Below the pieces are notes generated by a model. That model made no database searches, had not been told where the DNA came from, and saw only the letters and a program-made list of their open reading frames with translations. Source: Polytrichum commune (taxonomy: Eukaryota; Streptophyta; Polytrichopsida; Polytrichales; Polytrichaceae). From it: a stretch of 60,000 bases of DNA. A program made the translations under genes and the position numbers. The stretch lies in NCBI GenBank assembly GCA_950295325.1, contig OX485809.1:29838144-29898143 (forward strand), read 5' to 3'. Positions 16,901 through 26,289 of the stretch are shown here, piece after piece. Position 1 is the stretch's first letter. Every line of letters begins with the position of its first letter.

Positions 16901-19900
16901 GTACATGCGTGGAGAGTACCCTTGCCGTACCTTGACAATAGCCAGTGGCAGGATCAACCCATGCATAAACAGCAAGAACATCCGACATTCGAGCGGAGTT
17001 TCTGGTGTCACTGTAAAACTCAAGATGCTTGTCTGTACGCACAACATCAACCACTGCAAAGACAACACACCCAGAGTTAATGTGCTAATTGTCTTTAATG
17101 GACCTCCATTAGGAACTCCAAATAACTAGACGTCTGTAGTCTGTAGACTATACTCTATGAAATCCTACATATTTCTTTTTCATTTTCCTTTTGTTTTAAG
17201 AGAAAATGGATATCCAGTGTGTCGAGAAACAACCAGGATACCGAAACCCCAAAAGGAGCTGTGCTGGAAAGGGACCAGGCAAGTAACCAATAACAACCAA
17301 CCAAAGGACAGAACCAAAGAACCAAAAACTGACCAAAACAAAACACCAAGCAACCACCGCCGCACTTGCCAAGGCTTACAAAGTAGTTTCAACCCAACCT
17401 AAACAACCATGATCCCGGAGGTATTAGCAAACAGTAATCTCAAGTTTGGCAATTGACCAGATCTCCTGATTGATAAATTTACCATTCCTACCAAGCCAAA
17501 TAAACCTCAAAGCAATTCCCCGAAGGAAGTGCCAAAGACCATATTTAGCTTGTTGAAACCTGATGTTGATTTGTCTCCAAAGACACATTACCTGCAGGTC
17601 AAATGTTTCCACAGACCTTTCCGGAATGGTTTATAAATAATATCTTACATAATTTCCAACCTACTCTCATTTGAATTGAACTACAACTTGTTTAGCAGTT
17701 AGTGTGCACCAGAGCAAAATTACAATACATTTGGATTCGGAAGAAGTGTCAGTTTACCTATTCTGTGTAGGGTCCACAGCCAATCTGCAACTCTTTGATT
17801 AGAAGACACCTGACGACTTGGTGTCTGTTCGGTGAAGGACTTCTCCAGCTCTGTCCATAATGTTTTCCCCACTTTTTCTGGATCCCTTTCAACAGGAATA
17901 GTTCTAACACACTTTTTAGTTTTTCTTCGGGAGGTGCATGCACCACTTGCACGGCAATTTCTTATCAACGAGTCACCATTCTTCATATTATTTGGAGTAG
18001 TGATATCAGGTCTGATTTCCCCTCCTGACCCCAATTTCAAGTGTGTAGATTCAACAGGGTCCACACCGCCTGGTAGAGGTCCTGGCCACATACTCTCAGA
18101 ATTTTCACTTGTTGCCAACTGTGACACTTCAGCTAAAGAATCTTCCCTATCCATGTCATTCGAGCAAAACGATTTGCAGTCAATGCTTTGGTGAGAGAAT
18201 GATGATGTATTGGCAGTTGCACTCTCTGCACATTCACATTCATTATTGTCACCCAATTCTTCCCTGCACCCGATTCTTGTAATTAGATTAGAACCACCTT
18301 CTTGATGGAATTCTTGAAAATTAACCTCCTTTGCATCAAAGCTTGGACTTCTGCCTGGCCTTGAATGTTGGCCATTTGTTGCATCAATGTCTGACTTTGC
18401 CGCAGTATTGGTGAATTCTTGAATCCGAAGTGCGGCTTTGTTGTCCTCGGACGTGATTCGAACATCCATCAACTTGGATCCTACAGTATACGCCAACAAC
18501 CCTGTGCCAACACTCGAATGCATTGACTGGCATTGTTCAAGGAGCTCCTGATACCGTTTCCTGACACATCACAAAACTTTGCAGTCTGAACCCAAAAAAT
18601 AGATATATCACTGTTGCTGCACAATTTAATTTTTCTCATCTATTTTTTGGGTTGGGGCCACTTGGCAGTGTTTTCTACTCACATGTATATCACATGAGTT
18701 AGGACAATTAGAGCTTTGAAAGAAATCATTTAACAACCACGACATTATCCTTCTCTTTCCATTTAAAGAAGATAGAATACTTCAATCCTACATAAAAGGC
18801 AGAGAATTCCAAGGGTATGTGATGGATATATTCTTCATTCTCTTCACTGGAAATTCATGGAAATTCATCCTCATATCGCTTAGCAAAGTCATGATGTTAA
18901 AATAAATGAATAACTAAACACCTGCGAGCCTGTCGAATGAGCTCTCGGTCAGCCACTGTAGTCCCCACTTCATAGCACCCAAGCAAAAACTCCCAGACTT
19001 CCGCTCTGATGGAAGGGTCCACCCCCTAAACACACACGATGTTAATCCAGATTGCAATCGAAAACCTTCATCATCTCCAAGCCTGAGTGTAGCAATGCGC
19101 AACAGAAATTGCTCAACATCACAAATATTTGCAATAACCTAATTTTGTCTACGTATCAGAATGAGATGGCCTTCCCCATCTATTTGACCTTTCGAAACTC
19201 CGAGGAGATAAAAGGTAATCAATTTGCTTTTGTGTTTGCCAACAATTGAAGTTGTTCAACCTCGAGGTGCATGTTTTCTATATAGTAATTAGGTTTTAGC
19301 GCAGCATCTGTGACCTTGTAATAATATTGTACTGCAGACTCCTTACCCCCTTCCTGATAATCTTGAGAAGTTTGTGAAACCCAACAAGCCGGCCTTCGCT
19401 GTCAAATGCCGCCCGCCATTTCTCTGGTGTCAATTCCTTCACTTTCTGCAAAACAACAACATCAACAATAGCAACAACAATTAATTTCCACGCCATAAAC
19501 CTTTTGCACCTGGACAGAGGACTACAAGCAATCACACAAAATGGATCTAATTTCTCTCCTAACTCCTAATTCCTAATATTGCAACATCAAATCATAACAT
19601 AATGGTCACTACTAACCTTGCAAAGGCCATTTGAGGGGATGAAAAGAGAAATCTCTTATCGGGCTTTTCCTCCAACATTGCAACGATTACAAAATCATCA
19701 TCGATTAATAATGGTCACTACTACTACTAACCTTGCGAAGGCCGTTTGGGGGGATGAAGAGAAAATCTTTAGGAGACTGGGGCGTTGAGTGAGACTGAGA
19801 CTGAGAATTCTCGTCCTCATGCTCACTCTTCTTCAGAGCTTCATCAGAGCTTTTCTTCAGCTTCTTTTTGGCCTTCACTGCTCCACCGCAGTTCACTGTG

Positions 19901-19929
19901 TCTGTCTCCGAGTCCCAGTGACCTGCCAT
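10996..19929 (-). CDS. TBC-domain Rab GTPase-activating protein
   Basis: TBC proteins speed GTP hydrolysis by Rab GTPases and so end Rab signalling in membrane traffic. Exons in transcript order: 19929-19732, 19445-19347, 19025-18922, 18560-17758, 17053-16931, 16299-16211, 15730-15530, 13557-13123, 12906-12823 and 11055-10996. All introns are GT-AG and total coding length is 2,196 nt, giving 731 aa. ATG 19927-19929 opens exon 1; TAG is at 10998-10996. The TBC domain starts near IRAEVWEFLLGCY (residues 105-117), is interrupted by a polar insert of about 230 residues in the long fourth exon, and resumes at WLWTLHR. The arginine finger IVVDVVR (R407) and glutamine finger GYCQG (Q442) are intact, so the protein should be active. 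FRMLLVLFRRELSF and MMWAADF match the plant subgroup that includes Arabidopsis At5g54780 and At4g27100 (recalled). The C-terminus ends in basic residues. Several introns carry repeats. Confidence 0.92.
11173..12125 (+). repeat. Family A repeat interrupted by a nested TA element
   Basis: TAAGGTAAGTGGC opens it and CCTTTTACCTTA closes it. Removing the inner element and one TA leaves 370 bp, the normal family length. It lies in the last intron of the TBC gene. Confidence 0.8.
11361..11941. mobile_element. 581-bp TIR element with TA duplication, nested in family A
   Basis: The ends AGGTATTGAGGCCTTAAAG and, on the other strand, AGGAACTGAGGCCTTAAAG are inverted repeats with few mismatches. TA flanks both sides (11359-11360 and 11942-11943). 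The joined empty site reads GATCGTACAAGCCCC, matching GGTCGTACAGGTCCCC in the uninterrupted copy at 21.4 kb. No transposase frame is present. The TA target suggests mobilisation by a Tc1/mariner-type transposase. Confidence 0.8.
12126..12540. other. GATACC-rich intronic stretch
   Basis: This part of the last TBC intron contains many GATACC, TATACC and CATACC words on both strands plus small palindromes such as GGGAATATAAATATTCTCCC. It looks like decayed repeat DNA. Open frames on both strands result from the low complexity. Confidence 0.4.
13627..13989 (-). repeat. Family A repeat in TBC intron 7
   Basis: It carries ATTAGGTGTGGATTTAAGAA, the CTCAACATGATTGG core, GAAGTGGGTGCAAAG and a CCTACCTTTA end. 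The left end, close to the exon, is decayed. Confidence 0.75.
14105..14427 (-). repeat. Family A repeat in TBC intron 7, second copy
   Basis: It starts TAAGGTAGGCACGCC and ends CCCATTTACCTTA, with the family core between; it is 323 bp, slightly short. Same orientation as the copy at 13.6 kb. Confidence 0.8.
15850..16119 (+). repeat. Family A repeat in TBC intron 6
   Basis: It contains GTAGCCACTTTCCTCATG, TTGACTATTGAGCCTAGAAT and the terminal GGCATGCCTACCTTA. The first ~100 bp of the family is missing. It fills over half of the intron. Confidence 0.75.
17150..17640 (-). mobile_element. LINE 3'-end fragment in TBC intron 4
   Basis: On the reverse strand an open frame (17612-17424) contains CLWRQINIRFQQAKYGLWHF and FIWLGRNGKFINQEIW. 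This resembles the region after the zinc-binding reverse-transcriptase domain of plant LINEs, where a W-x-x-I/L-R-x-x-x-x-x-I-W-x-x-R-N pattern is common. The frame is followed by a T/G-rich stretch and then an A-rich tail (near 17208-17160), as expected for a 5'-truncated LINE. It lies in the host gene's sense orientation. Confidence 0.5.
19577..19655 (-). repeat. Duplicated, broken copy of the exon 1 3' end in TBC intron 1
   Basis: The reverse strand here resembles the end of exon 1 and its donor (19732-19780 region): CTTTGCAAGGTTAGTAG against CTTCGCAAGGTTAGTAG, with a matching ATGGTCACTACT flank beyond. A one-base insertion shifts the frame, so it could not replace the real exon end. It is a local tandem duplication of about 100 bp. 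Confidence 0.7.
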
Positions 19930-20619
19930 TCCCTCTTCCTCTCAACGTCATCCAAAGCTTGCCTTGGACACTCACAAACCCATAATTTAAGTTGAACTTA
20001 TGGTTATGGTTTCGTGTCTCGACAAGGAAGGAATCCCTGTTTTTGTTGCGCATTGACTAGTTAGCACCCTACCCCTACCATACCATAACCATAACCATTA
20101 CCATTCGCATGGCCGAACATGCGACGTTGTATCGATGGATTGGTTCCTCTGTAGTTGATTCTATATCCAAAATATTACATCACCATTCTTCAGGATTGCC
20201 TAGTCTTTGTCTTCTCTTCTAAAAAGGAGTCCGGGCAAGCACTTCCAAACTGCAAAACTTCATCTCTCACTCACAACTCTCTCACGCTCTCTCTCAAAGG
20301 GCAGAAAGCATGCCCTAATTGGCAATAGCACAACCACAGCATCAACAGATGATGGTTTTCCCCTTCTTGGCGGTGCCCAATTTCCCTTTCCTTTTCTACT
20401 TCAATCTGCTGCAAATAAATCCCAACAGCAGCCTAGGGTAAGGCGGCATGGCACCAATCGATGTCGGTATTCAACAACATCAGCAGAGTATGAGATGAGA
20501 CAGCCCAATCTCTCTTGTGCGTACTCCCAGCGGTGACTTCGAAATCACGAAACAAACCACCAGATCCTCCCAAATTACATCACCCTCCAAATTTAGAAGT
20601 CCACCAAACTCGTAACAAA
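19930..20619. promoter_or_regulatory. Upstream region of the TBC gene, possibly bidirectional
   Basis: This 690-bp interval separates the TBC start codon from a weak candidate gene on the other strand. It contains CT-rich tracts (CTCTCTCACTC type near 20258-20300) common in plant 5' regions. No firm TATA box was assigned. The open frame at 20207-20536 has no family resemblance. Confidence 0.3.
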
Positions 20620-20888
20620 ATGGACGACAACAAGGCCAACCTCCTCAGAACTCCAAGCGAGCCCGGTAGGTAATACGAAGAATTCTGGAGGAAGGAATGA
20701 ATGTGAAGGGTGAGGAGTCCCAAGCCTTGCAACAAGGAGTTACACTAATATTCTTCTTCTTCTTCTTCTTCTTCTTCGAAACTGACGCCCCCATAGCATC
20801 ATCATATCACAACTCCATGGGTGATTCCTTATTCTCCTTCTGTGACACACAAACTTCTCGTGACAACTTATTAGCACCCTTGTTCTCG
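20620..20888 (+). CDS. Possible 5' end of an unidentified gene (two exons)
   Basis: ATG 20620 opens a 46-nt exon (15 codons plus one base) ending at a GTAGGTAA donor. An acceptor after a CTT-rich pyrimidine tract (CCCCCATAG, 20788-20796) would join in frame to 20797-20888, which ends at a GTGAGC donor. The joined 46-residue peptide starts MDDNKANLLRTPSEP and contains GDSLFSFCDTQTSRDNLL. Phases agree and the region is less AT-rich than its neighbours. No later exon could be placed: the next in-frame piece (20923-20961) would need a 34-nt intron, too short for plants. I do not recognise the product. Confidence 0.25.
20751..20777 (+). repeat. (CTT)n microsatellite
   Basis: A nine-unit TTC/CTT tract that could serve as a pyrimidine tract for the putative acceptor at 20796. 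Confidence 0.95.
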
Positions 20889-21226
20889 GTGAGCCTAATT
20901 AAACCTGCCTACCTCCCCGCAGATACTTAATAATTACATTCCTTCCCGCCGCAAGCAGCAGGTAAGTAGTAGGTCTGTCAACGCGCTCTGGGAGTCAAAT
21001 GCTGTCAATACTGTCAACATGGCAGAACTCACATCACCACCTGCTAAGTAATTTCTCCAACGCCGCTCCTTCAGTTAAGGTAAGTTATTAGTCGAATCAT
21101 GTGATTCAATCCTGCTTGTGATCGATTCATCATGCACTCACCCCAAATTTAACCAAACCAAACTTAAGCAGACATATCAACAAGCTCCTGATCTCACTGC
21201 TCAGTCCACGACAAAAGATGGTCAAA

Positions 21227-21440
21227 AGCAGCAGCAGCAGCAGCAGTGGCCTCCTTGAAAAGTTTCTAAATAAGCAAGTCGCACCATCAACACACGCACC
21301 ATCGCCACCATCGCTGCATGCAATTCCCAAGCATCATATCATCAGGAGAGACATCCATACCTGCATAAGTACATACATACATACATACATATATGCATGC
21401 ATGCATGAGTACATACATTGATGCATGCATGCATGCATAC
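21227..21440 (+). repeat. (AGC)n and (ACAT)n/(GCAT)n microsatellites
   Basis: AGC repeats run at 21227-21246. ACAT repeats at 21370-21390 pass into GCAT repeats at 21394-21407 and again at about 21421-21440. Confidence 0.95.
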
Positions 21441-21445
21441 AAACA

Positions 21446-21782
21446 AAAGGTGGATGGGTCTTAAATGGTCACTTTTTCTGATTGGCCCACATTCTAAATT
21501 CTCGTCGTAGGATATGGAACACGCGATTACTACGATATGGTTCGCAAATCCAAATCAATGCCATTGATGTTTTAAATATCTTATTCAAAGTGAAGATTTC
21601 CATGCTCGTTAAGTGGTCGTACAGGTCCCCAATTATGTTGACTATTAAATTTAGAATGATTCTCATATTTTGAGCATGTAGTCCAATCTTTTTGAAACAC
21701 ATGTCTGTCACACTTAACCACATACCACTAACATACAGGTGTCCAAATTAGTGTAATGTTGGAATTGGGCACGCCTACCTTA
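21446..21782 (+). repeat. Family A repeat, near full-length reference copy
   Basis: It opens AAGGTGGATGGGTCTTAAAT and closes GGGCACGCCTACCTTA. It is uninterrupted across GTGGTCGTACAGGTCCCC, which makes it the empty-site reference for the nested insertion at 11.4 kb. Confidence 0.8.
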
Positions 21783-22744
21783 CATACATACAGACATGCA
21801 AATGGTACCTAGCTACTAGCTACCTACATACATGATGATGCCCAATGTTGCCAATTCCTTTCAAAAGCTTCTTATGACATAGCTATGTATGGTAGACTAG
21901 TGATGGCCCGCACCATACACCGGTTCGGTGACTATATCATCTAAAAAGATTGAAGTCAAACAATGCAATGGATTTTTCATTTCTTTCTTTTCATTTTACA
22001 TTAATGATTATCAATGATACTCTAATTGTCTTTTTGAGAAAAAGCTCATGTAAAGACACTCCAATGTTGCTTGTGGTAGGTGTAGTTAGCGACGTGACAA
22101 CTTTATTCCTCCATGCCAAAGCAGTTGCTTTATTATAGGCCATTCTTGCAAACACTTATTTGAGATGATGTGGCCACAAACCTACAGAGGGTCAAGTTTT
22201 TATTACATTAGGTGGATGAGAGGTACACTCGTCTATAATAATTCCATGTCTCCTACTTACACAAGGATGGGGATCCGTCATCCCACAAAGTATCTTCCCT
22301 TCCTTCCACATAGTTTATGTTGCTCCTAGGTTAGGTTAGGTATGTGTCAATTGGATTGCTAAGCACCAATGCATTATTATTGTTGGGGTAAGCTCCAAAT
22401 CTCAAGATACCGTTTGCAAGTTTTATCAAGTTTTACAATCACTTTCATCCTCCAAATGCCATTTTGTTTGCATCTTCAATAGGGTTAAGTTTATTGAGGT
22501 CTAGATCTCAAGTAGGTATACATTGAAGTATTTTCAATCTCCACCACATTAATTTGTAGTTTATAGGAGAAGCTCCAAATCTCAAGACATCATTTGCAAC
22601 TTTTGCCAATTTTGGCACTTATATTTCTCCACATGCCATTAAGTAGGTTTGCATGAAGATTTGTAGGGTTTGGCATGTTAAGCTCCAAATCTCAAGTATA
22701 ATTAGGTTTTGTCAATGTCCACTACAATGATTTGTACTCTACGG

Positions 22745-22975
22745 GGTCAATGAACGAGGAGAACCGAACGCTAGTTACAGATGAACTAGTTGAGTTTGAG
22801 AAAAATAAATGGTCGAAGTTCACATATCCAAGAAAATAACTCATCATTTTAGAGGAATATGTGGAATATACCTCAATCATACAAAAGAAAACCGAAAGAT
22901 CACAACATGTAATTGGTTAGACTTGGAAAGAGTAGGGTTTGACCAATTATGTCCAAAAATCTCCCGGGACAAAAA
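22745..22975 (+). repeat. Family D repeat copy
   Basis: It has GTTACAGATGAACTAGTTGA, CATTTTAGAGGAATATGTGG, CACAACATGTAATTGG and an end at AAAATCTCCCGGGACA, following the order of the tandem array at 24.8 kb with about 70% similarity by eye. Confidence 0.65.
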
Positions 22976-22989
22976 GTACCTCCCCTCCA

Positions 22990-23373
22990 TATGATATCAT
23001 ATTTAGTGTCAACAATTCGAATTGTCTTGCTCAATACTAATTGTAAACTGAGATATAGTGTCACCAACACTAAATGTTAACTCAACATTATTTGCCATTC
23101 CTTGTAATTTTTTTTTTTGGGGGGGGGGTTTATAGATTTACAATCTTGCAATTGCTGTCACTTACTAGGTGATTTTTCACCCAATTTTCAATCATCCATG
23201 GCAATATTTCATCACAAGTTGCTGAGAAGAGAAGGTAGGGTTTTGGCCAATGGATGAATTCATCCATCATCCATGACAAATATTTGTTCACTTATTTATA
23301 AGAAGTGTCATCCAAAAATCTACCATAAGGGCATTAAATACCATATGACACTAAATATCATATTTAATGTAGT
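22990..23373 (+). mobile_element. Family B MITE with palindromic ends, copy 3
   Basis: The left end is decayed (ATGATATCATATTTAGTGTC); the right end is GACACTAAATATCATATTTA then ATGTAGT. It has the family core GGTTTTGGCCAATGGATGAA and an internal T11-G10 tract at 23108-23128. It lies immediately between two family D copies. Confidence 0.8.
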
Positions 23374-23374
23374 T

Positions 23375-23590
23375 ACAAATGAACCACGTGAGTTTCAAGA
23401 AATAACCAGTTGGAGTTCAAGACTTCAAGAAAATTACCAAACATTTTAGAGGAATTCATGGAATATACCTAAATTTAATAAAGAAAAACCAAAAGATCAC
23501 AACATGTAACTAGTTGGACTCTGGAACACTTGGATTTTGACCAATTGTGCCCAAAAATCTCCCCGGATACTGACTCCAAAAACTTCAGTG
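23375..23590 (+). repeat. Family D repeat copy
   Basis: It shows AACCACGTGAGTTTCAAGAA, CATTTTAGAGGAATTC, CACAACATGTAACTAGTTGG and CTCCCCGGATA in family order. Confidence 0.65.
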
Positions 23591-23720
23591 ATGATGGTGA
23601 ATGGCACTATGAAAAAAATTACCGATAATCTGCTTGCAAACTCTCCCAAAATCTATATACAATGGACAATGTGGTGGTGGTAGGGAGGCCATCACCTCAT
23701 TGTTCCCCACCCCTACATGA

Positions 23721-23920
23721 TGATGATTATCACAATTGGTGTGTTAGTAATCAAAGTTACCCAGTGTTATGACTATTTGATGAGGAATGTATTAATATGT
23801 TCTATAATGTCCGAACAACCTATTGAACTTTTGTTAGTAGAAATTGAAATCCTAAGTAAGACGTTATTGCATTGAATAACTCCAAATAGTAACACACACT
23901 AATTGGGATAGTTAGTGTAG
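23721..23920 (+). mobile_element. Family C MITE, copy 1
   Basis: It has an interior like the copy at 31.8 kb (CAACCTATTGAACTTTTGTTAGTA) and a right end ACACTAATTGGGATAGTTAG. The left inverted end is diverged. Confidence 0.65.
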
Positions 23921-24414
23921 TGTAAGCACAATAACCAAATGTTAAAACAACCACCCAACCGCAAAGTTGAAGGTGGTGACATGGCGTTTGGTGCCGAAAA
24001 CTCCACTAAATAGCCTTGTTATTGTGGACCACAATAATTTTGTACAACCCACACTAATTCCCATGACGAGAACGAATGTGGGTCACATTAATTTCTAAAC
24101 CACGTTAAAATATCTACTAGTAATTCATTGTGGGTTACATTGATTGTTTTCCTAGAAACTTAATGTGGGCGATCATTTATTTTGTGTTACTTTTGTTTTA
24201 TAACTCAAATTCATTGTGTTGGTCAGAAGCCTTCATGAAGACGTGGGAGAGACCTCGGGTCTTGGACCCACGTGAATTACACCTTGATTAAAAGCAAAAT
24301 CAGTGTGGCCCATGCTAATATTTTCACCCACAGTTTCAGGTCTATTTAGTGTAATTTCCATGTTGGATTGAGCATTGTCTTGACCAATGTAAATATGACA
24401 TGTTACAAGATTCT

Positions 24415-24438
24415 CCCCCCCCCCCCCCCCCCCCGGGG
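24415..24438 (+). repeat. C20 homopolymer followed by G4
   Basis: This is the longest of the window's poly-C/G tracts. Length should be treated as uncertain because such tracts are error-prone in sequencing. Confidence 0.9.
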
Positions 24439-24826
24439 CATAATTATTTGTGTTGTTGAACGAGACAACACGGCTGGGTGAACCAACCCGTACACTGGTT
24501 CCTTGGAGACAAGGGTTTAGGCATCCAACAAGGAACGAGTGTATGGGTTGGTTCGCCCAAATCGAGACAACACCAACACCCTGCAGTAATTTGCACATAG
24601 ATAGATACCTAACTTAGTACTCACACAAACAGAGAAACAAACAAAAACTTACTGAATCAACAGAAAGTGGTGTCAGTGCTGCGATAATTGATGAGTGATG
24701 GGAGGATGAAATCGAATCTTCTTTAAAAAAAAATTTAAGCAAATGGAACAATGAACAGGGAGAACTGAGCGCTAGGTGCAGACCACTGCATGTCCGGGGA
24801 ATACCAGCAGTTAGTTACAGATGATG

Positions 24827-25500
24827 AACCGGTTGAGTTTAAGAAATAGCCGGTTGAAGTTGGAGACTTCAGGAGGATTACAGGATCATTTTAGAGGAAT
24901 CTATGGAGGAATATACTGCATATGAATCAAGCAATACCCGAAGAATGTCCACATGTAACCAACCGGCTGGATTCGGAATCACTAGGATCTTGACTAACTC
25001 TACATGCCCACAAACTTCCCGGGCACAGGTGCTGAAGAACCGGTTGCGTTTAAGAAATAGCCGGTTGAAGTTGGAGACTTCAGGAGGATTACAGGATCAT
25101 TTTAGAGGAATCTATGGAGGAATATACTGCATATGAATCAAGCAATACCCGAAGAATGTCCACATGTAACCAACCGGCTGGATTCGGAATCACTAGGATC
25201 TTGACTAACTCTACATGCCCACAAACTTCCCAGGCACAGGTGCTGAAGAACCAGTTGAGTTTGAGAAATAACCGGTTGAAGTTGGAGACTTCAGGAGGAT
25301 TACCGATCATTTTAGAGGAATCTATGGAGAATATACTGCAAGTGATTCAAGCAATCTCCGAAGAATGTCAACATGTAACCAACCGGCTGGATTCAGAATG
25401 ACTAGGATCTTGACTAACTCTACATGCCCACAAACTTCCCGGGCACAGGTGCTGAAGAACCAGTTGAGTTTGAGAAATAACCGGTTGAAGAAGTTCATCA
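24827..25500 (+). repeat. Tandem array of family D, ~211-bp unit, just over three copies
   Basis: The AACCGGTTGAGTTT block (or AACCAGTTGAG) starts at 24827, 25038, 25249 and 25458, giving periods of 211, 211 and 209 bp. The first two units are almost identical and the last is truncated. Each unit ends near CAAACTTCCCGGGCACAGGT. Open frames beginning MEEYTAYESSNTRRM are repeat artefacts. The array leader GTCCGGGGAATACC and the unit end TTCCCGGGCACA suggest imperfect inverted termini for the parent element. Confidence 0.9.
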
Positions 25501-25829
25501 CGACTCTCAGGAAAATCGCTGTTTATGTGAGACGAATCTACAGAATATACTTTCAAATTCATAAAGGAAACCAACAGATCATGACATGTGAAGCGGTTGG
25601 AGTCAGTGTGTATGTTTGACAAATTTCATGTGACGTTCAACCTCAAATCCAAAGTGTCACGTGACGTTTTCAAAAACAAAAATGAATGTCAATTGACATC
25701 TACATTTTATTCCAAAAAGTCACCTCAATTTTTGGCTTACACAATATTTTAGAAAACTAATATTTTGAATAATAAAAAACAAACTTGATTTGTAACCAAA
25801 AAAAACTCTCAATCGAGCGTAAGTATCCT

Positions 25830-26285
25830 TCAGTCTAGCATGTTTCTCCAAATGTTGAAGATGGTAGCCCAATCCATTGCATCCACTTCAAGCCCACAAA
25901 GAGAAACCCGCATAAGAGCATCAAGGGTCTTCAAGTTCAACTTATTGCGCAAGTGGGTTTTGATTGCATTTTGTTTGGAAAATCCTCTCTCACAAATAGT
26001 TATACTTGATGGAATGAGTATAATTTTTTGCCAAAGGTGCATAAGTTTAGGCCAATTTGTGTGCCATTCCAAATTGCTACCACATATGCGCCAAGCTTCA
26101 AATATCGTTTTGTTCTCACACTCATGTCGAAGTGTTTCCGTAAATTCCAAGAGTTCTCCCTTACACATGTTACTCTCTTCTTCAATGTATTGAAACTTCA
26201 ACAATATTATCCTTTCGAGCCACAATTCGGTATTTGTGATTTGGTCACTATCATCGCTTGGATAATTACGGACAGAAACTCTCAA
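25830..26285 (-). pseudogene. hAT-family transposase C-terminal fragment
   Basis: A 151-codon frame ends in a hAT dimerisation-type sequence: LWQKIILIPSSITICERGFS, then KQNAIKTHLRNKL and LDALMRVSLCG. The S-S-x-x-x-E-R-G-F-S-x-x-N-x-I-K-T-x-x-R pattern is typical of the hAT C-terminal region, as in ZNF862-like proteins. The N-terminal zinc finger and most of the catalytic domain are absent. No inverted ends were located, so it is a relic. It lies 330 bp beyond the family D array. Confidence 0.75.
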
Positions 26286-26289
26286 AGGT

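Noticed and set aside
16850-16930. Read-through after GYCQG in the TBC gene (TARVLSTHVLF)
   Set aside because: The conserved GYCQGMSDLLSPF is restored only by splicing to 16299, so this tail is intronic.
20923-20961. Third exon of the divergent candidate gene (ILNNYIPSRRKQQ)
   Set aside because: It would need a 34-nt intron from 20888, too short for plant splicing.
24827-25500. Possible CRISPR-like or satellite array
   Set aside because: Units are contiguous and 211 bp with no unique spacers; it is tandemised transposon sequence in a plant genome.
24903-25622. Overlapping plus-strand open frames starting MEEYTAYESSNTRRM
   Set aside because: They arise because the 211-bp repeat unit happens to lack stops in one frame; the frame is lost in the dispersed copies.
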